DNA from: an uncultured Rhizobiaceae group bacterium
Lineage (GTDB): Bacteria > Pseudomonadota > Alphaproteobacteria > Rhizobiales > Rhizobiaceae
Direction: 5' to 3'
Length of the DNA stretch: 22,415 bases
NCBI GenBank assembly: GCA_937951455.1
Contig: CALFBU010000343.1
Span: 1 to 22,415, forward strand
Under the pieces are notes generated by a model, which saw nothing but the letters and a program-made list of their open reading frames with translations, had not been told where the DNA came from and made no database searches. Shown here piece after piece: positions 1 through 7,892 of the stretch. The position numbers were made by a program, and so were the translations under genes. Position 1 is the stretch's first letter, and each line of letters opens with the position of its first letter.

Positions 1-489
1 GGTCGCGACGTAGTTATTCTTTTGGACTCAATCACACGTCTTGGCCGTGCTTATAATACAGTTGTTCCTTCGTCTGGTAAGGTTTTGACGGGTGGTGTTG
101 ATGCCAATGCACTTCAAAGACCTAAACGTTTCTTTGGTGCAGCTCGTAATATTGAAGAAGGTGGCTCATTGACGATTATTGCGACTGCCTTGATCGACAC
201 TGGTAGCCGTATGGATGAAGTCATTTTTGAAGAATTTAAAGGGACCGGTAATTCGGAGATCGTTCTTGATCGCAAGGTATCTGACAAACGTGTTTATCCT
301 TCTATGGACATTCTTAAATCTGGTACTCGTAAGGAAGACTTGTTGGTGGACAAAGAAGATCTACAGAAAGTATTTGTTCTGCGCAGAATTCTGTCATCCA
401 TGGGTACAACGGATGCGATTGAGTTCCTAATCGATAAATTGAAGCAGACGAAAAATAATGATGAGTTTTTCGATAACATGAACACGTAA
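1..489 (+). CDS. rho: Transcription termination factor Rho (C-terminal part, 5' truncated by window edge)
   Basis: The reading frame is open from base 1 and ends with TAA, giving about 162 residues of the C-terminal half of Rho, the hexameric RNA-dependent ATPase that ends transcription at Rho-dependent sites. Visible landmarks in order are the Walker B strand and following helix ([16 protein letters not shown]), the Q-loop region ([14 protein letters not shown]), the arginine-finger area ([13 protein letters not shown]) and the R-loop ([14 protein letters not shown]). These secondary RNA-binding and catalytic elements are typical and intact. The RNA-binding domain and P-loop must lie to the left of the window. 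A TTG at 22 is an internal codon, not the start. The gene sits 87 bp before the probable mnmE start, a common alphaproteobacterial arrangement. Confidence 0.97.
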   Translation, partial: GRDVVILLDSITRLGRAYNTVVPSSGKVLTGGVDANALQRPKRFFGAARNIEEGGSLTIIATALIDTGSRMDEVIFEEFKGTGNSEIVLDRKVSDKRVYPSMDILKSGTRKEDLLVDKEDLQKVFVLRRILSSMGTTDAIEFLIDKLKQTKNNDEFFDNMNT

Positions 490-563
490 AATATTAAATT
501 AAATCAGTAGCTTACGTATTTTATAAACGATTCGGTTTCGAAATATTCTATTTTCATTTAAAT

Positions 564-569
564 GGAAAG
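564..569 (+). promoter_or_regulatory. Shine-Dalgarno (GGAAAG) choosing the mnmE start at 577
   Basis: GGAAAG lies 7 nt before ATG 577. The upstream in-frame ATG at 562 is preceded only by A/T-rich sequence with no purine-rich ribosome site. The motif therefore supports initiation at 577. Confidence 0.55.
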
Positions 570-576
570 CACTGCT

Positions 577-1881
577 ATGAATGATGATACAATTGTAGCA
601 CTTTCCAGTGGCAACTTGCCCAGTGGTGTCGCTGTCATCAGGATATCGGGCTCTGCCTGCGATAGTATTTCCAAGCAAATGCTTGGTGGCCTTTCTGAGG
701 CCCGTGTAGCTCATTTAAAATCTGTAAAGCATCCATCTACCCAAGAAGAATTGGATAGAGGCATTGTGATAGCCTTTCGAGCACCAGCGAGCTTTACGGG
801 TGAACATTGTTTAGAATTGCAGCTGCACGGTGGCCGAGCGGTTGTAGAAGCCGTTTTAAACGCAATTTGTGAGTTTAATGGTGTAAGACTGGCAGAAGCT
901 GGCGAATTCTCCAGACGTGCTTTTGAAAACGGCAAACTGGATTTAACAGAGATTGAGGGGATTGCAGATCTTGTCGCTAGTGAGACTGAAGCTCAGCGTA
1001 AACAAGCATTGGCACAATCCAGAGGTGATTCACGTGAAACATATGAAGGTTGGCGCAAGCGATTGATTCACATGCGTGCTCTGATTGAGGCGGAGCTTGA
1101 TTTTAGCGAGGAAGAAGACATCCCTCAAGAGATTTCCAAGGAAGGCTTTGCTCAGGTCAAGGCTTTGAAAGAAGAAATAGAAAATCATCTTAACGATAAT
1201 AGAGCTGGTGAAATTATTAGAGATGGTTTCAAAATAGCTTTGATGGGTAAACCAAATGCGGGAAAATCCAGTCTTCTAAATGCACTTGCCAAAAGAGATG
1301 TGGCCATTGTTACGAATGAAGCGGGTACAACACGCGATGTCATTGATGTTCATTTAGATATTGATGGTTATGCAGTGATCGTTTCAGATACGGCTGGATT
1401 ACGGATATCAGATGACATTGTTGAAGCAGAGGGCATCAAAAGAGCACAGCTAAAAGGCCAGGAAGCTGATCTTGTTATATGGCTGAAAGAAATTAATGAT
1501 GATCAACCATATCCTGATAATGGTTTTGATAATGTTATTCATGTCACTTCGAAGGACGATGCGCTTTCCATGCAGGATGGTCTTTCGATCTCGGTCGCTA
1601 ATGAGAATGGTCTTGATTCATTAATTTCTGAGATTAAAAAGCAAATTAGAAATAAATTGCAAAATCTTGATGGCGTTCTAATCAGCCGTTTAAGATACCG
1701 CGAATCATTGGTTGAATGCGGCAATCATCTCTCATTTGTCATAGATAATCAGGTTTCTGACATCGAGTTAAAAGCAGAAACACTTAGACATGCCAGTGAC
1801 TGTATTGGTCGTATTACCGGTAAGATTGACGTAGAAGACTTGCTGGACGTTATCTTTTCTGAATTCTGTGTGGGTAAATGA
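577..1881 (+). CDS. mnmE: tRNA uridine-5-carboxymethylaminomethyl modification GTPase MnmE
   Basis: MnmE is a cytoplasmic GTPase that, with MnmG, installs the cmnm5 group on the wobble uridine of certain tRNAs. From ATG 577 it is 434 aa, near the usual 440-460. The N-terminal domain opens with DTIVALSSGNLPSGVAVIRISG and holds the HCLELQLHGGRAVV segment. The inserted G domain shows G1 GKPNAGKS (residues 224-231), TTRD (G2), DTAG (G3) and a G4 region SKDD in place of NKxD. The protein ends in CVGK, with the catalytic Cys at 431. A second in-frame ATG at 562 is possible, but the ribosome site favours 577. One parS-like site lies inside the gene and another overlaps its stop codon. mnmG follows about 116 bp later, matching their shared function. 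Confidence 0.96.
   Translation: MNDDTIVALSSGNLPSGVAVIRISGSACDSISKQMLGGLSEARVAHLKSVKHPSTQEELDRGIVIAFRAPASFTGEHCLELQLHGGRAVVEAVLNAICEFNGVRLAEAGEFSRRAFENGKLDLTEIEGIADLVASETEAQRKQALAQSRGDSRETYEGWRKRLIHMRALIEAELDFSEEEDIPQEISKEGFAQVKALKEEIENHLNDNRAGEIIRDGFKIALMGKPNAGKSSLLNALAKRDVAIVTNEAGTTRDVIDVHLDIDGYAVIVSDTAGLRISDDIVEAEGIKRAQLKGQEADLVIWLKEINDDQPYPDNGFDNVIHVTSKDDALSMQDGLSISVANENGLDSLISEIKKQIRNKLQNLDGVLISRLRYRESLVECGNHLSFVIDNQVSDIELKAETLRHASDCIGRITGKIDVEDLLDVIFSEFCVGK
1026..1041. promoter_or_regulatory. parS-like ParB binding site inside mnmE (15/16 match)
   Basis: TGATTCACGTGAAACA differs from the palindrome TGTTTCACGTGAAACA at one base (T to A at position 3). It lies within the mnmE coding region, where it encodes part of GDSRET. 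Its sequence is identical to the site at 1879. A ParB gene is encoded 4.3 kb downstream. Binding is inferred from the motif. Confidence 0.75.
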
Positions 1882-1894
1882 TTCACGTGAAACA
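1879..1894. promoter_or_regulatory. parS-like ParB binding site overlapping the mnmE stop (15/16 match)
   Basis: TGATTCACGTGAAACA begins with the TGA stop codon of mnmE. It carries the same single-base variant as the site at 1026. Its centre is 38 bp from the centre of the perfect site at 1917-1932, so the two form a closely spaced pair in the mnmE-mnmG gap. Confidence 0.8.
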
Positions 1895-1916
1895 ATTTGG
1901 GTGTGATGATTCACCC

Positions 1917-1932
1917 TGTTTCACGTGAAACA
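1917..1932. promoter_or_regulatory. parS centromere site (perfect 16-bp palindrome)
   Basis: TGTTTCACGTGAAACA is a perfect self-complementary match to the widely conserved chromosomal parS consensus bound by ParB. It is intergenic, between mnmE and mnmG. A TATAAC hexamer at 1941-1946 lies just downstream, so it could also overlap the mnmG promoter region, but this part is speculative. Confidence 0.93.
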
Positions 1933-1997
1933 TTTTTCTTTATAACGAATACCGGAATTTCTTTGACCTTCTATAAATGAATCGCTATTGGACTCCA

Positions 1998-3872
1998 ATG
2001 ATGAACTATTCAAACTACGATGTAATTGTTGTCGGTGGTGGACACGCAGGCACTGAGGCTGCGAGTGCTTCTGCTCGAGCTGGTGCAAAGACTGCCTTGA
2101 TAACCCATAAGCGAGATACCATTGGCGTCATGTCTTGTAATCCAGCAATTGGTGGACTTGGCAAAGGCCATCTGGTGCGTGAGATTGATGCGCTGGACGG
2201 CCTCATGGGGCGTGTGGCGGATAAGGGCGGTATTCAATTTAGACTGTTAAACCGCCGCAAAGGCCCTGCTGTACGTGGTCCTAGAACGCAAGCAGATCGA
2301 AAGCTTTATCGTGAAGCCATGCAGGAAGAGATTTTCAATATTGAAGGTCTCGACGTTATCGAAGCTTCTGTAGAAGATCTTTCGTTGGAAAATAATGTGG
2401 TTCAAGGCGTTATTCTAGGCGATGGCAGTATTGTAAATTGTAGGGCCGTTGTCTTGACGACAGGTACTTTTCTCCGTGGCTTGATCCATATCGGTGAAAA
2501 GATGATACCGGCAGGACGAATGGGTGAAGATCCAAGTGTTGGACTTTCTGGTACGCTAGAAAAGGCAGGATTTGCGCTTGCAAGGCTTAAAACGGGCACA
2601 CCAGCGCGATTGGATACTCGCACCATTGATTGGTCTGGTTTGGAGATGCAGGGCGCAGACGAGCATCCTGTGCCTTTTTCCAGTATGACAAAAGAGATTA
2701 CAAACCCTCAGGTCGAATGTGGTATCACGCGAACAACACCAGCAACGCACAAGATTATTCAGGACAATGTAAAGCGTTCCGCGATGTATTCCGGGCAGAT
2801 TGATGGTGTAGGGCCAAGGTATTGCCCTTCGATTGAAGATAAGATTGTGAAATTTGGCGAACGGGATGGCCACCAGATATTTCTTGAGCCCGAAGGTCTG
2901 GATGATATCAATGTTTATCCCAATGGCATTTCAACTTCCATGCCTGAATGGGTGCAGGAAGCCTTCCTGAAAACCATTCCGGGACTTGAAAATGCAAAAA
3001 TTCTGCAACCGGGCTACGCGATTGAATATGATCATGTTGATCCAAGAGAGCTTAAGCCAACGCTTGAAACGCGCAAGATTGAAGGTTTCTTTCTGGCTGG
3101 CCAGATTAACGGTACAACTGGATATGAAGAAGCAGGGGCGCAAGGACTGGTCGCAGGCTTAAACGCTGCTAGGCTGGCCGGCAATCAGGATGAGATAACC
3201 TTCAGCCGTACGCAGAGCTACATTGGCGTTATGATCGACGATTTGATTACGCGTGGTGTCAGTGAGCCTTATCGTATGTTTACTTCACGCGCTGAATACA
3301 GACTATCCTTGCGTTCAGACAATGCTGATCAGCGTTTAACACCGTTGGGCATCAGCGCTGGCATTGTATCGCGTGAGCGCGAGGCTTTCTTCACAAAACA
3401 ACAAGAAGCCCATACAAAAGGCCGTGACCTATTGAAGTCACTTACGTTAACACCCAATCAGGCCTCAAAAGTTGGTTTGAAAGTGAAAGAGGATGGCGTT
3501 CGTCGTTCCGCTTTTGATTTGCTTTCATTTAACGATATTGATTTTAAAAGACTGACCGAAGTTTGGCCTGTGTTGAATGAAATTCCTGCAAACATAGTCG
3601 AGCCATTGGAAATTGAAGCAGGTTACGCAGTTTATCTGGCGCGGCAGGAGGCGGATGCTTCTGTTGTACGTAAGGATGAGAAGCGCCATATACCCACAGA
3701 CTTTAATTATTCCAAGCTTTCTGGGTTATCTATTGAGTTACAACAAAAGCTTGAAAAGATCCGTCCTGCTAACATCGGACAAGCGTCCCGTATTGATGGT
3801 ATGACGCCTGCAGCGCTTACTTTGCTATTGGCTCATATCTCTAGATCCTCATCAAAGCAGAAAGTATCATGA
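1998..3872 (+). CDS. mnmG: tRNA uridine-5-carboxymethylaminomethyl modification enzyme MnmG (GidA)
   Basis: MnmG is the FAD- and folate-dependent partner of MnmE in forming cmnm5 at the tRNA wobble uridine. The N-terminal Rossmann motif [12 protein letters not shown] (GxGxxG at residues 13-18 from this start) binds FAD. The two GidA signatures are present: the segment [22 protein letters not shown] and the segment [33 protein letters not shown] is also conserved, and the C-terminal tRNA-binding domain is complete. Length is 624 aa, the family norm. An in-frame ATG at 1977 would add seven residues and one at 2001 would remove one; homologues usually start just before the YDVIVVGGG strand and TGGA precedes 1998, so the start is uncertain within about 24 bp. 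The stop overlaps the rsmG start by 4 nt, implying translational coupling. Confidence 0.96.
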   Translation: MMNYSNYDVIVVGGGHAGTEAASASARAGAKTALITHKRDTIGVMSCNPAIGGLGKGHLVREIDALDGLMGRVADKGGIQFRLLNRRKGPAVRGPRTQADRKLYREAMQEEIFNIEGLDVIEASVEDLSLENNVVQGVILGDGSIVNCRAVVLTTGTFLRGLIHIGEKMIPAGRMGEDPSVGLSGTLEKAGFALARLKTGTPARLDTRTIDWSGLEMQGADEHPVPFSSMTKEITNPQVECGITRTTPATHKIIQDNVKRSAMYSGQIDGVGPRYCPSIEDKIVKFGERDGHQIFLEPEGLDDINVYPNGISTSMPEWVQEAFLKTIPGLENAKILQPGYAIEYDHVDPRELKPTLETRKIEGFFLAGQINGTTGYEEAGAQGLVAGLNAARLAGNQDEITFSRTQSYIGVMIDDLITRGVSEPYRMFTSRAEYRLSLRSDNADQRLTPLGISAGIVSREREAFFTKQQEAHTKGRDLLKSLTLTPNQASKVGLKVKEDGVRRSAFDLLSFNDIDFKRLTEVWPVLNEIPANIVEPLEIEAGYAVYLARQEADASVVRKDEKRHIPTDFNYSKLSGLSIELQQKLEKIRPANIGQASRIDGMTPAALTLLLAHISRSSSKQKVS

Positions 3873-4516
3873 GCGGAGAATTTATTTTATCCGAGCTTTC
3901 TAGAGTTTACCCTGTTTCACGTGAAACATTTGAGCGTTTGAAGATTTTGGTCGCCAGAGTAGAAGAGTGGCAAAAGAAAACGAATTTGGTCGCCCCCTCA
4001 ACGCTCAATGATATGTGGAGTCGTCATATCGCTGATAGTCTTCAATGTATCAAGCTAAAGCCCGATGCTCGACATTGGGTTGATATTGGTAGTGGTGGCG
4101 GTTTTCCAGGTTTGGTCGTGGCCGCTGTTATGGCTGATTATGAAGAATCATCCATTGATTTAATTGAGAGCATTCAAAAGAAATGCTCGTTTTTGCGTCA
4201 GGTAAATAGGCAGATGCAGGCTAGGGCAAAAGTGCACTGTGACCGTATTGAAAATATCAGTTCAACCATTGCACAGCCAGAAATTGTCACGGCCAGAGCA
4301 CTTGCAGCATTACCATTATTGTTGGAATTATCATCGCCCTGGTTATTGAACGGCGCTACAGCACTCTTCCACAAAGGGCGTGAATTTGAGGCTGAATTGG
4401 CAGATTGTGATGGTCTATGGTCGTTTGATCTGGTAAGTCATGAGAGCGTTATTTCTACAGATTCTGTGATCCTGGAAATATCCAATTTGAAACGAATAAA
4501 TGTTGATGCGGAATAG
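3869..4516 (+). CDS. rsmG: 16S rRNA (guanine527-N7)-methyltransferase RsmG (GidB)
   Basis: RsmG uses S-adenosylmethionine to methylate N7 of G527 in 16S rRNA. At 215 aa it is of normal length. It shows the conserved N-terminal segment VSRETFERL (VSRET at 16-20), SRHIADSLQ near residue 51, and the SAM-binding loop [11 protein letters not shown] at 71-81, followed by the family's [13 protein letters not shown] segment. The start ATG overlaps the mnmG stop (ATGA), so it is probably translated by coupling. A perfect parS palindrome lies within codons 15-20. parA starts 8 nt after the stop, so mnmG, rsmG, parA and parB probably form one transcript. Confidence 0.96.
   Translation: MSGEFILSELSRVYPVSRETFERLKILVARVEEWQKKTNLVAPSTLNDMWSRHIADSLQCIKLKPDARHWVDIGSGGGFPGLVVAAVMADYEESSIDLIESIQKKCSFLRQVNRQMQARAKVHCDRIENISSTIAQPEIVTARALAALPLLLELSSPWLLNGATALFHKGREFEAELADCDGLWSFDLVSHESVISTDSVILEISNLKRINVDAE
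3913..3928. promoter_or_regulatory. parS centromere site inside rsmG (perfect 16-bp palindrome)
   Basis: TGTTTCACGTGAAACA occurs in the 5' end of rsmG and is identical to the site at 1917-1932. It encodes the VSRET residues of the protein. It lies 612 bp upstream of parA and 1.4 kb upstream of parB, which encodes its expected ligand. Confidence 0.93.
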
Positions 4517-4524
4517 AGACTATC

Positions 4525-5313
4525 ATGCCTAGAGTTATTACAGTGGCAAATCAAAAAGGCGGTGTTGGCAAAACAACGACAGCCATAAATCTTGCAACTG
4601 CTCTGGCTGCCATCGAGCAAACAGCACTTGTTATAGACCTAGATCCGCAAGGAAACGCGAGTACCGGGCTTGGCATCGACCGTGATAACCGTGATGTGTC
4701 TACTTATGATTTATTGACAGGCAGTGCCACGCTTGAACAAACCATCACACCGACTGCGGTTCCGGGACTTTACGTTTCTCCATCAACGCTCGATCTTCTT
4801 GGTGTTGAGATGGAAATCTCAGGTGAGGGTGATCGTGCTTTTAAATTAAAGAAGGCGATTGAGGAATATAGTCCTAAAAACTTGCCAATCGATTACATAC
4901 TGATTGATTGTCCGCCATCGCTAAACTTGTTGACGCTGAATGCAATGGCAGCTGCTGATTCCGTACTTGTACCCTTGCAGTGTGAGTTTTTTGCGCTCGA
5001 GGGCCTTAGCCAGCTTCTACAAACTGTTGATCAGGTGAAAGAAACTATTAACCCGGAAATTATCATCCACGGCATTGTCATGACTATGTTTGATAAACGC
5101 AATAATCTTGCCATGCAGGTTGTTGAAGATGTTCGCGAGTTTCTGGGTGACAAAGTTTACAAGACAATTATTCCAAGAAACGTTCGTGTTTCTGAGGCTC
5201 CATCACATGGCAAGCCGGTATTGCTTTATGATCTCGATTGCGCCGGGAGTCAGGCTTACCTGCAATTGGCCTCCGAAGTTATAAAACGCGAAAAACAACT
5301 CATAGCAGCTTGA
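4525..5313 (+). CDS. parA: Chromosome partitioning ATPase ParA (Soj)
   Basis: ParA is a DNA-binding ATPase that moves ParB-parS complexes, segregating the newly replicated origin region. The 262-aa protein starts with the deviant Walker A motif QKGGVGKTTT (signature Lys at 11, P-loop Lys at 16). It continues with Walker A' VIDLDPQGNASTGLG and Walker B ILIDCPPSLNLLTLNAM. The C-terminal part includes IPRNVRVSEAPSHGKPV, typical of chromosomal Soj/ParA proteins. There is no N-terminal helix-turn-helix extension, so this is the small chromosomal type, not a plasmid type Ia ParA. It lies 8 nt after rsmG and 47 bp before parB, with four parS sites upstream. Confidence 0.96.
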   Translation: MPRVITVANQKGGVGKTTTAINLATALAAIEQTALVIDLDPQGNASTGLGIDRDNRDVSTYDLLTGSATLEQTITPTAVPGLYVSPSTLDLLGVEMEISGEGDRAFKLKKAIEEYSPKNLPIDYILIDCPPSLNLLTLNAMAAADSVLVPLQCEFFALEGLSQLLQTVDQVKETINPEIIIHGIVMTMFDKRNNLAMQVVEDVREFLGDKVYKTIIPRNVRVSEAPSHGKPVLLYDLDCAGSQAYLQLASEVIKREKQLIAA

Positions 5314-5360
5314 AACTGGATTCACTTCCGTAACAAACTGGATATTATAAGGACTTTCAG

Positions 5361-6314
5361 ATGTCAGATGATAATTCAAAAAAGCGTCTTGGTCGCGGTT
5401 TAGCCGCTCTCATGGGTGATTTGGATCAGCCTGTGACATCGCCAAAAGCAAAAACCGATGGTGCTAAAAGCGCAGCGGAAGTTGATACCATCATCAAACA
5501 GGGTGAGCGAGTTGTTCCCATAGAGCATATTCGAGCCAACCCAAATAACCCGCGCAAGTTTTTTGCCGATAGCGATCTTTTGGATCTTTCAAATTCAATT
5601 CGTGAGCATGGCATCGTGCAGCCCATACTTGTCCGACCTGTAAAAGGCGGAGATCTCGGTGGCGCGCAATATGAAATCATTGCCGGTGAACGGCGTTGGC
5701 GATCTGCGCAAAAAGCGGGTCTGCATGAAGTGCCAATCGTTATTCGTGACGTGGCAGACAAGCAGGCACTTGAACTTGCAATCATTGAAAATGTTCAGCG
5801 CGCGGACTTAAATTCTGTAGAAGAGGCGCTTGGCTATCAGCAGTTGATTGATGAATACGATTACAGTCAAAATGAACTGGCACAGGTTATTGGTAAAAGC
5901 CGATCCCATGTTGCCAATACGCTAAGACTTTTGAAACTTCCAAAAGATGTCCAGTCGCTTGTCAGTGATGGCAGTCTATCCGCGGGTCATGCCCGTACGC
6001 TGGTCACAGCTGATAATCCGCAAGCGCTTGCTAAGCGAATTGTTGAAGAAGGTCTCTCTGTGCGTCAGGCAGAAGTTTTGGCTCAAGGTGAACTGGAAAC
6101 AAAATCTACAATAGGCAAGTCGGCAAAATCATCTTCTGCAGAAAAAACAGCGGATATCAGAGCCCTTGAACAAAGGCTTGAAGACAGTCTTGGCTTGAAG
6201 ATTGATCTTCGCCACGGTGACAAAGAAAAAGGCGAGTTGAGGATTAAATATTCAAATCTCGATCAGCTGGATGAAATCTGCAAACGCCTCCAAAACGGAC
6301 TGCTTGGCTCTTAA
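5361..6314 (+). CDS. parB: Chromosome partitioning protein ParB (Spo0J), parS-binding CTPase
   Basis: ParB loads at parS and spreads as a CTP-dependent clamp. The 317-aa protein starts RLGRGLAALMG, the ParA-contacting N-terminus of this family. It then shows the CTP-binding ParB/Srx fold with GERRWRSA (109-116) and ENVQRADLN (from residue 143), and the parS-binding helix-turn-helix (about 168-195, including YSQNELAQVIGKSRSHVANT). SAGHARTLV follows, then a low-complexity Ser/Lys linker and a C-terminal dimerisation domain. AAGGA at 5349-5353 is a good ribosome site 7 nt before the ATG. The gene ends 12 bp from the convergent holA gene. Confidence 0.96.
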   Translation: MSDDNSKKRLGRGLAALMGDLDQPVTSPKAKTDGAKSAAEVDTIIKQGERVVPIEHIRANPNNPRKFFADSDLLDLSNSIREHGIVQPILVRPVKGGDLGGAQYEIIAGERRWRSAQKAGLHEVPIVIRDVADKQALELAIIENVQRADLNSVEEALGYQQLIDEYDYSQNELAQVIGKSRSHVANTLRLLKLPKDVQSLVSDGSLSAGHARTLVTADNPQALAKRIVEEGLSVRQAEVLAQGELETKSTIGKSAKSSSAEKTADIRALEQRLEDSLGLKIDLRHGDKEKGELRIKYSNLDQLDEICKRLQNGLLGS

Positions 6315-6326
6315 AGGAAATTGAGA

Positions 6327-7367
6327 TTAGCGCTTTTTAAGCGCTGAGGCTTCGAGGCTTAATGCCAAGAGTGTCGTGCTGCACAGCGCTTGGGAAATGC
6401 CAGCCTTTTGGCGACATTCCAGCATGGCTTTATCCAGTCGGCTTAAGGCTCGCGTCAGTCTTTGCAGTGTCCAAATGTTTACAGCGGTGGTCACCGCATT
6501 TTTTCTGGCAAAGTGAATGGGTGGTCTTATGCCTGAAATCACATTGGAAGCGATTTGTCTTTGCAGCTCAACCTTGCTTCTGGCACTTTGCAGCATTTGA
6601 AAGTGTCTTAAAACACCAAGTAAAATAATATCGGGTTGATTGCCTGCTTCGATCGCCTTGGGTAGAAAAACCTGAAGTTTTGCAGGGTCTCCTGTGGCCG
6701 TTGAATCGATGACATCATCCATCACAAGTTTTGAGGCGTCGCCGACGATTGCATGAATTTCAGCTGCAGTAACTGAAGTTTTGCCTTCACAATAAATTGC
6801 CAGCTTGAAAAGTTCTCCACGTGAAACCATTCGGTTATCGCCCAGCATAGATTTTAGAAGAAGGCGCGTTTCACGGTCTATCGTCAAACCCTTGGCGATG
6901 ATTTCTTCATCGATTAGCTGTTCAATCGCTGCATCCGTATCCTGATAACAGGGAATTGCCAGACTTGCGGGACTAGCTTCGAGTTGTTTTCGCAGGCCAG
7001 CGGTTTTCTTCAAGTCGCCCGCTTCAATGAGAATAATGGCATCTTCAGGAGGAGTATCCAGAACAGGTTTGACGGCCTTTGCCAAATCGCGTCGTGTATT
7101 TCCTGAAATTCTGATGAGGCGCTTGCCGCCAAACATACCAATCGTATGGGCTTCGTCGGCGATGCGAGCCAAATCACTTGCGGCATCATCTGCGTCCATT
7201 CGGATAAGGCTAAAGGGATCGGATAAATCGACGCCTGATTTTTCTGCCAGCACGTCAGCGCGTTCACTGACCAGGCCAGCATCCGGACCATAAAGCAGGA
7301 TAACGGATCTTGAGAAATCCGGTTTCTTTAAAAAGGGTTCGATATCTCTTGGCTTAAGCGAAGCCAT
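6327..7367 (-). CDS. holA: DNA polymerase III subunit delta (HolA)
   Basis: HolA is the clamp-loader wrench subunit that opens the beta sliding clamp during DNA replication. The 346-aa protein has the family's N-terminal pattern VILLYGPDAGLVSERAD, a degenerate AAA+ start without a P-loop. It also has ILIEAGDLKKTAGLRK, a middle region with NRMVSRGELFKLAIYCEG, and the C-terminal collar region with LGVLRHFQML and RLDKAMLECRQKAG. The length matches alphaproteobacterial HolA. The start is 6 nt after the lptE stop, so it is the last gene of a leuS-lptE-holA unit. A degenerate parS-like sequence at 6813 falls inside the gene. Confidence 0.93.
   Translation of the reverse strand: MASLKPRDIEPFLKKPDFSRSVILLYGPDAGLVSERADVLAEKSGVDLSDPFSLIRMDADDAASDLARIADEAHTIGMFGGKRLIRISGNTRRDLAKAVKPVLDTPPEDAIILIEAGDLKKTAGLRKQLEASPASLAIPCYQDTDAAIEQLIDEEIIAKGLTIDRETRLLLKSMLGDNRMVSRGELFKLAIYCEGKTSVTAAEIHAIVGDASKLVMDDVIDSTATGDPAKLQVFLPKAIEAGNQPDIILLGVLRHFQMLQSARSKVELQRQIASNVISGIRPPIHFARKNAVTTAVNIWTLQRLTRALSRLDKAMLECRQKAGISQALCSTTLLALSLEASALKKR
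6329..6345. terminator. Possible weak bidirectional hairpin between parB and holA
   Basis: AGCGCTT-TTT-AAGCGCT forms a 7-bp stem with a 3-nt loop at the junction of the convergent parB and holA genes, overlapping the last codons of holA. No clear U-tract follows on either strand, so termination is uncertain. Confidence 0.3.
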
Positions 7368-7373
7368 GCAAGA

Positions 7374-7892
7374 TTAAAGTTGGCTCATGTCAGAAGCGAT
7401 TGCCAAACGCAATGCTTCAGCTGCTTCTTTTGCCGCGCGATTTTCCGCATCCCGCGTTGCACGATTGTTGGCAAGTACCTGACCTGTTCTGTCATAAGAA
7501 GCCGTTGCATCACGTGAACCACTTGCTACCGTTTCATTGGTTCTAAGATCTACCAGATCATATCTTGCGCGAACGGTAACCGTACCAGCGGTAGAATCTT
7601 CAACACTTGGCAGTGCAGCAGAAAGCTTGTTGCTGAAGTTCACGGATAGTCTTGCTTCATGGGTTTTTTCAGAAGATGCAAATCCGCCATTCAACAAGAA
7701 TAAAAGATGATTTCTAACCTGTTGTGCGACACGGCTATCAACAGACGCAACGCCAACTTGTTCCAGACCGCCACCTTGGCCAGCTGCTCTTTCCCCGTAT
7801 AAAGGCTGAAACTGGCAAGCGCTCAGAAATAAAACTGCCATAATGGCAAGTGCCTTGCGGCTTACTTGAGTGATTTGATTAAACAACAACAT
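7374..7892 (-). CDS. lptE: LPS assembly lipoprotein LptE
   Basis: LptE plugs the LptD barrel in the outer membrane and helps insert lipopolysaccharide. The 172-aa protein has a lipoprotein signal peptide: a basic and hydrophobic N-terminus and lipobox LSAC with the lipidated Cys at 26. The sequence right after it, QFQPLYG, is a hallmark of alphaproteobacterial LptE. The rest is consistent with the LptE fold, including [12 protein letters not shown] strands and the [17 protein letters not shown] segment. Its start lies inside the end of leuS (14-nt overlap) and holA follows after 6 nt, so translation is probably coupled. Assignment rests on the lipobox context and gene order, since this family is weakly conserved. 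Confidence 0.9.
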   Translation of the reverse strand: MLLFNQITQVSRKALAIMAVLFLSACQFQPLYGERAAGQGGGLEQVGVASVDSRVAQQVRNHLLFLLNGGFASSEKTHEARLSVNFSNKLSAALPSVEDSTAGTVTVRARYDLVDLRTNETVASGSRDATASYDRTGQVLANNRATRDAENRAAKEAAEALRLAIASDMSQL

